This document shows, one piece after another, positions 29,507 through 34,915 of a stretch of 34,915 nucleotides of DNA. The stretch's first letter is position 1. Each line of letters starts with the position of its first letter. The translations under genes and the position numbers were made by a program. The notes beneath the pieces are model-generated. The model was not told where the DNA came from. It made no database searches and saw only the letters and a program-made list of their open reading frames with translations. The DNA is from Betaproteobacteria bacterium (GTDB lineage: Bacteria > Pseudomonadota > Gammaproteobacteria > Burkholderiales > SG8-39), in NCBI GenBank assembly GCA_012274205.1, contig JAAOZY010000223.1, forward strand, positions 1 through 34,915, in the 5' to 3' direction.

Positions 29507-30985
29507 ATGAATGAAGCCGGCGCAAAGAAGATATCATTCATCCGCGCAGTCGAATCCACCGACTCCGGGCACAAGCTTCTGAGCGCAGAAGATCGCGGCT
29601 ACGCCGAACGCATCGCGGCCGAACAGACGCGCTGGCAGGCGGCAGAGCAGGCCGAGCGGCCCTCGTCCGCGGCCTACCTCGCCAGGCGCGCGGAGTTGCT
29701 CACCGACAAGCTGGCGCAGCGCCATCCCAAAGCACTGCGGGCGTTCGAGGCGATGCGCTGGTGGCCGTGGATCGGTGTGCTGCTGCCGCTGCTCGCACTT
29801 GTCCTGGGCGCAGCCGCCGAGCACATCGCCGACCGGCAGCGCGTCAACATTCTCGCCTTTCCGCTGCTCGGCCTTTTGCTCTGGAATCTGGCCGTATACC
29901 TGATGCTGGCGGCAAGCGTGGCGCGCACGCTCGTCCGCGGCACCGGCCGCAGGGCGGGCTGGTTGCAAGAGCAGATATTCGGCGTTCGCGCCAGGTTTTC
30001 CCCGGACGCTGCGGGGCCGCTGGCTGCGGCATTCGGACGCTTTGCGCTGGATTGGACGCAGCGTTCGTCGCCGCTGCTGGCGGCGCGCGCGGCGCGCGTG
30101 CTGCATCTCGCCGCTGCGCTGCTCGCACTGGGCGTGATCGCGGGTCTGTACCTGCGCGGCCTGGTGTTGGAGTACCGCGCGGGCTGGGACAGCACATTTC
30201 TCGACGCGAACGCGGTGCATTCGCTGCTGGCATTCTTCCTGCAACCCGTGGCGCGCCTGGTCGGCGTGCCGTTTCCCGGCGTGGCGGAGATTGCCGCCTT
30301 GCGCTGGAGCGCGGGTGAGGGTGAAAACGCGGCGCGCTGGATACATATGTACGCGGCAACCGCCATGTTGTGGGTGGTGGTGCCGCGCCTGGGCCTGGCG
30401 GCGATCGCCGCATGGCGCGAACGCCGTATCGCCGCGGATTTTCCGCTGGCGCTAGACGACCCGTATTTCCGCCGGGTGCTGTCGGCCTGGCGCGAAGTGC
30501 CGGCCCGCGTGCGCGTCGCGCCTTATGCCTATACGCCGGCGGATGCGGCAAGCGAGGGCTTGCGGCGCCTCGCCCGACATCTGTTCGGCGACCGCGTAGA
30601 CCTGAAGTTCTCCCGCACCACGGACTATGGCGAAGAAGACAGCACTGTGAGCGGCGTGGACGGCGCAGCGGGAACGGATCTGCTCATCGCGCTGTTCAAT
30701 CTCGGATCGACGCCGGAAACGGAGAACCACGGCGTGTTTCTCGACCGCCTCGAATCCGCCGCGGAGGGCCCGGTCATTGTGCTGGTGGACGAATCGTCGT
30801 TTCGCCGCCGCCTGGCAGGACAGGCGGGCAGCGATGCACGCCTCGCCGAACGCCGGCGCGCATGGAACGGTCTTGCCGGCACACGCGGACTCGGCGCGGT
30901 GTACGCCGACCTGGAGTCGGCGGATCTGGCTGTCGTGGAGCGCGAGTTCGAACTGCAGTTGTCGCGCGCGTCCGGCAGGAACTGA
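29507..30985 (+). CDS. DUF2868 membrane protein
   Basis: 492 residues of the DUF2868 family. Four hydrophobic segments are visible (about 84-103, 112-140, 198-225, 285-305), with the rest, including the C-terminal domain after about 310, likely cytoplasmic. The C-terminal part has a GTPase/Rossmann-like feel (DLLIALFNLGSTPETENHGVFLDRLESAAEGPVIVLVDESSF), but no P-loop. The family is known mostly as the partner of the DUF3482 GTPase. The stop lies 3 bp before the DUF3482 start, so the two are one operon. Function unknown. Confidence 0.85.
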   Translation: MNEAGAKKISFIRAVESTDSGHKLLSAEDRGYAERIAAEQTRWQAAEQAERPSSAAYLARRAELLTDKLAQRHPKALRAFEAMRWWPWIGVLLPLLALVLGAAAEHIADRQRVNILAFPLLGLLLWNLAVYLMLAASVARTLVRGTGRRAGWLQEQIFGVRARFSPDAAGPLAAAFGRFALDWTQRSSPLLAARAARVLHLAAALLALGVIAGLYLRGLVLEYRAGWDSTFLDANAVHSLLAFFLQPVARLVGVPFPGVAEIAALRWSAGEGENAARWIHMYAATAMLWVVVPRLGLAAIAAWRERRIAADFPLALDDPYFRRVLSAWREVPARVRVAPYAYTPADAASEGLRRLARHLFGDRVDLKFSRTTDYGEEDSTVSGVDGAAGTDLLIALFNLGSTPETENHGVFLDRLESAAEGPVIVLVDESSFRRRLAGQAGSDARLAERRRAWNGLAGTRGLGAVYADLESADLAVVEREFELQLSRASGRN

Positions 30986-30988
30986 TCC

Positions 30989-32467
30989 ATGGCCGCCGCC
31001 ACCATCGCCCTGTGCATTGTGTCGCACACCAACGCGGGCAAGACGACGCTGGCGCGCACGCTGCTCGAGCGCGATATCGGCGAGGTGCGCGATCAGCCGC
31101 ACGTCACCGAGCTTGCCGAGTCGCACCTGCTGCTCGAAACGGCGCAGGGCGACGCGCTGCGCCTGTGGGATACCCCGGGATTCGGCGACTCGGCGCGGCT
31201 GGTGAAGCGGCTGATGGCAGCAGACAGCCCGGTCGGCTGGATGCTGCGCGAACTGTGGGACCGCTACCGCGACCGGCCGTTCTGGTGCAGCCAGCAGGCG
31301 ATGCGCGCGGCGCGCGACTCGGCCGATGTCGTGCTCTATCTCGCCAATGCCGCCGAGGATCCGCGCGACGCAGCGTATGTCACGGCGGAAATGCAGATAT
31401 TGCGCTGGATCGGAAAGCCGGTGCTGCTGCTGCTCAATCAGCTCGGGCCGCCCAGGCCCGCAGTGCAGGAGCGCGCCGAGGAGGAACGCTGGCGTTCGCA
31501 CCTCGCTCCGCTCGCGGTGGTGCGCGAGGTGCTGACGTTCGATGCGTTCGCCCGCTGCTGGGTGCAGGAAGGGGTGTTGTTCGCCGCGGTGGAAAAGCTG
31601 CTGGTGGCGGAAAAGCGCGAACCCTTCGCGCGGCTTGCTGCGGCCTGGACGGCGCGCAGCCTCGCGCGTTTTGATGCCGCCATGGCGATCCTCGCCGCGC
31701 AAATCGCGCGCGCGGCGCGCGATCGCGAGCCCGTCGCTGCCGCGCCTTCGGCGGGGATGGCGCAGCGGCTGCTCAAGACGCTCGGCCTGCGCGGCAATGC
31801 CGGCGAAGCCGCGCGCGAACTCGCGCTCGATGCGCTCGCCAGCAGGCTGGAACAGCAGACGCGCGAGGCGACGCAGCGGCTGATCGAGCTGCATGGGCTG
31901 GAGGGCAGCGCGAGCGCGATCGTGCTGCAGCGCGTACGCGAGCGCTTCGAGGGTGCAGACCGCATAGAGGAGGGCCGGGCGGCGGCCTGGGGCGGCATCG
32001 TGTCGGGCGCGCTCAGCGGCCTTGCGGCCGACCTCGCTGCCGGCGGACTGACGCTGGGCGCGGGGATGCTCGCCGGCGGCATACTCGGCGCCTTGGGCGG
32101 GGCCGGGATCGCGCGCGGCTACAACATGATCCGCGGCAGCAGCGAGCCTGCCATAGGCTGGGGTGCGCCGTCGCTGGACTCTCTGGCCGCCGCCGCCATC
32201 CTGCGCTATCTTGCAGTCGCCCATTACGGCCGCGGACGCGGCCCCTACCTGGAAGGGGAAGTGCCGCTGTTCTGGCGCGAGGAGGTAATCCGCGAAATCG
32301 ACGGCTGCAGCGAGACGCTGCACGCGCTATGGGAAAATGCCGCTCAGAGCGAAGACCCGGAGCAGCTAAAGCGCGATCTTCAGGATACGCTCGCCGGCGC
32401 AAGCGCCGGGGTGCTCGACCGGTTCTATCCGGGTCGCGTTCCGGCGGCGCTGCTGCAGGACCGCTGA
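30989..32467 (+). CDS. DUF3482 GTPase
   Basis: 492 residues. A TRAFAC-type GTPase domain comes first: P-loop SHTNAGKTT at 12-20, with Ser12 replacing the usual first Gly, and the DTPGF switch motif at 61-65. NQLG at 150-153 takes the place of NKxD. A helical C-terminal part follows, with a Gly/Ala-rich stretch (about 325-375, SGALSGLAADLAAGGLTLGAGMLAGGILGALGGAGIARG) that looks membrane-associated. It is paired with DUF2868 (3-bp gap). In the absence of an experimental role I do not assign one; a membrane-bound signalling or stress GTPase is possible. Confidence 0.85.
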   Translation: MAAATIALCIVSHTNAGKTTLARTLLERDIGEVRDQPHVTELAESHLLLETAQGDALRLWDTPGFGDSARLVKRLMAADSPVGWMLRELWDRYRDRPFWCSQQAMRAARDSADVVLYLANAAEDPRDAAYVTAEMQILRWIGKPVLLLLNQLGPPRPAVQERAEEERWRSHLAPLAVVREVLTFDAFARCWVQEGVLFAAVEKLLVAEKREPFARLAAAWTARSLARFDAAMAILAAQIARAARDREPVAAAPSAGMAQRLLKTLGLRGNAGEAARELALDALASRLEQQTREATQRLIELHGLEGSASAIVLQRVRERFEGADRIEEGRAAAWGGIVSGALSGLAADLAAGGLTLGAGMLAGGILGALGGAGIARGYNMIRGSSEPAIGWGAPSLDSLAAAAILRYLAVAHYGRGRGPYLEGEVPLFWREEVIREIDGCSETLHALWENAAQSEDPEQLKRDLQDTLAGASAGVLDRFYPGRVPAALLQDR

Positions 32468-32495
32468 ATCGCGGCCGGCGCTCAGACCGCCTGCC

Positions 32496-32741
32496 TCAGC
32501 TTCCGGGTTTGCGCCCCGGCGTCTTGGGCGGGATGGTTCCGGCAATGCGGCAGAGCATGCCTTCGATTGCCTTGCCGTCGTTGTAGCGCGTCACGCTGCA
32601 GCGGGATATTTCGCCGCGCGCCGACAGGTCAGACAGCGAAAGGCGCACCTTGGGGAGCGGAATCCCCGTCCCTGCCGCAATTTCCAGGTCGAGCTGCTGG
32701 CCGTTCTTTTTCAGATACTGAAGGATCGGGGTCGCGTACAT
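32496..32741 (-). CDS. Small winged-helix-like DNA-binding protein
   Basis: 81 residues. MYATPILQYLKKNGQQLDLEIAAGTGIPLPKVRLSLSDLSARGEISRCSVTRYNDGKAIEG has the look of a winged helix: a helix, a turn, a recognition helix (IPLPKVRLSLSDLSARG) and a wing. I do not recognise a named family. The ATG at 32741 starts the conserved part and has CAGGAG 11 bp upstream; a longer frame to 32828 adds a basic N-terminus without a ribosome site. It lies convergent with the DUF3482 gene and downstream of tRNA-Asn on the same strand. Confidence 0.65.
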   Translation of the reverse strand: MYATPILQYLKKNGQQLDLEIAAGTGIPLPKVRLSLSDLSARGEISRCSVTRYNDGKAIEGMLCRIAGTIPPKTPGRKPGS

Positions 32742-32875
32742 GGTCTCTGCTACTCCTGGGGAAAATCGAGGCTTGCGCCTTTGCAAGGGCCGCTTGGCTG
32801 CCTTCGCGCGTGAATGCATGAGCTTCATGGTCTAAGAAGCAAGTTTAACTTTATAATACAACCTATTGATTTCTA

Positions 32876-32951
32876 TGGCTCCCCGACCAGGGATCGAACC
32901 TGGGACCTGCGGATTAACAGTCCGTCGCTCTACCGGCTGAGCTATCGGGGA
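32876..32951 (-). tRNA. tRNA-Asn (anticodon GTT)
   Basis: 76-nt cloverleaf on the minus strand: acceptor TCCCCGA pairs with TCGGGGA, anticodon loop CTGTTAA gives GTT, T-loop TTCGATC, encoded CCA. It has its own promoter (32995-33023). Confidence 0.96.
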
Positions 32952-32994
32952 ATAGTGAACCCGGGCGTAAAAAAACGGGTTCAGGAAGGCGCGT

Positions 32995-33023
32995 ATTTTA
33001 CGGGCTGGGGCAATTCAGGTCAA
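32995..33023 (-). promoter_or_regulatory. Promoter of tRNA-Asn
   Basis: On the minus strand TTGACC (33023-33018) and TAAAAT (33000-32995) are 17 bp apart. Expected start near 32988, so the precursor has a 5' leader of about 37 nt that folds into a GAACCCG/CGGGTTC hairpin (32957-32982). Confidence 0.7.
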
Positions 33024-33063
33024 TTGGAATTCCAGCCCGGATCGGATCAGAAACCCCGCGCGC

Positions 33064-34281
33064 TCAGCCGATTACCTTCGCAATCGCGTCGGCGGAATAG
33101 TCGACGTTCCTGGTGTTGAGCGCCGCGACGCAAATGCGGCCGCTTTCGATCGCATACACCGCGAATTCCTCGCGCATGCGCACCACCTGGTCCTTGGTCA
33201 GACCGGAGTAGGAGAACATGCCGCGCTGGCGTTCGATGAAGCTGAAATCGGCGCCGGGTGCGCGCGCATGGATTTTCTCCACCAGCAGCTTGCGCATCGA
33301 CTTGATGCGATCGCGCATCTGCCCCAGTTCCTGCTCCCACAGCGTGCGCAGTTCGGGGTTGGCCAGAACTGCAGCCACGATCTTGCTGCCATGGGTGGGC
33401 GGATTGGAGTAGTTGCTGCGCACCAGGCGCTTGATCTGCGACAGCACCCGCGCGCCTTCTTCGCTGCTCGCGGCAACCACGTTGAGGCTGCCGACGCGCT
33501 CGCCGTAGAGCGAGAACGATTTGGAGAAGGAATTCGCCACGAACAGCGGCATGCCGCTGTTGGCGAACAGGCGCACTGCTCTGCCGTCCGTGTCGAGGCT
33601 GTCGGCAAAACCCTGGTAGGCGATGTCGAGGAAAGGCACCAGGCCGCGCGCGGCCATCGCCTGGGCGACGCTGGCCCACTGCGCCTCGCTCAGGTCGACT
33701 CCGGTCGGGTTGTGGCAGCAGGCGTGCAGCAGCACGACGTCCCCCGCCGGCATGGCTTTGAGCGCGGCGAGCATGGCGTCGAAATTGACGCCGCGCGTCT
33801 TGGCGTCGTAATAGGGGTAGGTATTGACCTTGAAGCCGGCGCTTTCGAACACCGCGCGGTGGTTTTCCCAACTCGGATCGCTGATCCACAGCGTGGCATT
33901 GGGCGCGGTGCGGTGCAGGAAATCGGCCCCGACGCGCAGGCCGCCGGTACCGCCGAGTGTCTGCACGGTGACAATGCGGCCTTCCTTCACGGCAGCGCTG
34001 TCTGCGCCGAAAACCAAGCCCTGTACCGCCTTGTCGTAGGCGGCGAGGCCGTCGATCGGCAGGTAGTTGCGCGCCGCCGGCTGTTCCATCAGCGCGTGCT
34101 CGGCGCGGCGCACGCATTCGAGCAGCGGCACCTTGCCGTCGTCGCCGGTGTACACGCCCACGCCCAAATTGACCTTTTTCGGGTTTTTATCGGCGTTGTA
34201 GGCTTCGGTCAGGCCGAGGATGGGATCGCGCGGCGCCAGTTCAACGCCGGCAAGCAGGGAGGGGGAGTGCGGGGCGTTCAT
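33064..34281 (-). CDS. tyrB: Aromatic amino acid aminotransferase (tyrB/aspC type)
   Basis: 405 residues of the class I aminotransferase Ia group. The PLP-binding lysine is Lys254 in NSFSKSFSLYGERVG, with the phosphate-binding Arg262 after it. Asn191 in HNPTG and Asp219/Tyr222 in DIAYQGF are the other cofactor contacts. It exchanges the amino group between aspartate, tyrosine or phenylalanine and 2-oxoglutarate; tyrB and aspC types cannot be told apart from sequence alone. It is divergent from uvrB with 44 bp between the starts, an arrangement I know from betaproteobacteria. A TACAAT on the minus strand (34320-34315) is a possible -10 but has no good -35. Confidence 0.88.
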   Translation of the reverse strand: MNAPHSPSLLAGVELAPRDPILGLTEAYNADKNPKKVNLGVGVYTGDDGKVPLLECVRRAEHALMEQPAARNYLPIDGLAAYDKAVQGLVFGADSAAVKEGRIVTVQTLGGTGGLRVGADFLHRTAPNATLWISDPSWENHRAVFESAGFKVNTYPYYDAKTRGVNFDAMLAALKAMPAGDVVLLHACCHNPTGVDLSEAQWASVAQAMAARGLVPFLDIAYQGFADSLDTDGRAVRLFANSGMPLFVANSFSKSFSLYGERVGSLNVVAASSEEGARVLSQIKRLVRSNYSNPPTHGSKIVAAVLANPELRTLWEQELGQMRDRIKSMRKLLVEKIHARAPGADFSFIERQRGMFSYSGLTKDQVVRMREEFAVYAIESGRICVAALNTRNVDYSADAIAKVIG

Positions 34282-34325
34282 CGTGCTAGACTTTCACGTT
34301 TTGTCGAAGCCATGATTGTACGCCT

Positions 34326-34915
34326 TTGATCGCGACTTTTCCCAACAGCCCATTCCGCCTGCACCAGCAGTTCGAGCCCGCCGGCGACCAGCCCGAGGCC
34401 ATCGCCAAGCTGGTCGAGGGCATCGAAATGGGGCTGGCCTACCAGACCCTGCTCGGCGTGACCGGATCGGGCAAGACCTACACCATGGCCAATGTGATCG
34501 CGCGCCTCGGCCGGCCGGCGCTGGTGATCGCGCCGAACAAGACGCTGGCGGCGCAGCTGTATTCGGAGATGCGCGAGTTCTTTCCCGAGAACGCGGTCGA
34601 GTATTTCGTTTCCTACTACGATTATTACCAGCCCGAGGCTTACGTGCCCTCGCGCGACCTGTTCATCGAAAAGGACTCGAGCATCAACGAGCACATCGAG
34701 CAGATGCGCCTGTCGGCGACCAAGTCGCTGCTCGAGCGCAAGGACACCATCATCGTCGCCACGGTGTCGTGCATCTACGGCATCGGCGATCCGGTCGACT
34801 ACCACGGCATGATCCTGCACCTGCGCGAGCGCGAGAAACTGTCGCAGCGCGACATCATCGCGCGCCTGACGGCGATGCAGTACCAGCGCAACGAGTTCGA
34901 GTTTGCGCGGGGTAC
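34326..34915 (+). CDS. uvrB: UvrABC excinuclease subunit B, N-terminal part
   Basis: UvrB is the damage-verifying helicase-like subunit of nucleotide excision repair. About 196 codons are present before the window ends. Walker A GVTGSGKT is at 44-51 and the beta-hairpin YYDYYQPEAYVP at 97-108, both as in the family. The start is a TTG at 34326 (MIATFPNSPFRLHQQFEPAGDQP), since no ATG fits. A short ATG reading frame (34312-34329) ends in a TGA that overlaps the TTG (TTGA). The gene continues beyond the window. No clear LexA box is seen in the 44-bp gap. Confidence 0.95.
   Translation, partial: MIATFPNSPFRLHQQFEPAGDQPEAIAKLVEGIEMGLAYQTLLGVTGSGKTYTMANVIARLGRPALVIAPNKTLAAQLYSEMREFFPENAVEYFVSYYDYYQPEAYVPSRDLFIEKDSSINEHIEQMRLSATKSLLERKDTIIVATVSCIYGIGDPVDYHGMILHLREREKLSQRDIIARLTAMQYQRNEFEFARG

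Overview
This is a high-GC chromosomal window from a proteobacterium, most likely a betaproteobacterium. The call rests on gene order and protein character: yciO / M50 protease / trpS / scpA / scpB / rluB, then rimP-nusA-infB-rbfA-truB-rpsO-pnp, a roughly 400-residue TrpS, and an aromatic aminotransferase divergent from uvrB. I cannot name a species. No insertion sequence, prophage, integrase, CRISPR array or rRNA is visible.

Positions 1-4516 hold the end of yciO and a tightly packed, same-strand run of site-2-protease homologue, trpS, scpA, scpB and rluB. Several start and stop codons overlap. Positions 4562-10955 are the classical translation/transcription operon rimP-nusA-infB-rbfA-truB with rpsO behind its own promoter. 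It is headed by a good sigma70-type promoter, and a terminator-like hairpin lies between that promoter and rimP. pnp follows, then two back-to-back terminators, dksA on the minus strand, and a tRNA-Pro/Arg/His cluster with its own promoter.

Positions 14225-26350 are a more variable set of single genes and short operons: a 62-residue protein with a DUF302 protein; a Tat-signal Rossmann protein; an ATP/ADP-translocase-like membrane protein overlapping a ygiD-type dioxygenase; a Sel1-repeat protein; an indolepyruvate/phenylpyruvate decarboxylase; a methyltransferase; a universal stress protein; a lone receiver domain; a ROK sugar kinase; an exported hypothetical protein; and a GMC oxidoreductase. 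An exact 83-bp tandem duplication overlaps the end of the GMC gene.

Positions 26491-32741 hold a PpiC-type lipoprotein foldase, a relic of an acyl-CoA synthetase C-terminus, a DUF3014 protein whose C-terminus runs antisense through that relic, a small HTH protein, and a DUF2868/DUF3482 membrane-protein/GTPase pair preceded by an inverted repeat. The window ends with a small winged-helix-like protein, tRNA-Asn with its promoter, tyrB, and the 5' part of uvrB.

Most of the window is housekeeping. The spots most worth a second look are the rimP leader hairpin, the DUF3014/relic overprint, the 83-bp duplication, the DnaA-box-like cluster and palindrome ahead of ipdC, the inverted repeat ahead of the DUF2868/DUF3482 pair, and the Tat-exported nucleotide-binding protein. 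I found no convincing new multi-gene defence or mobile system.
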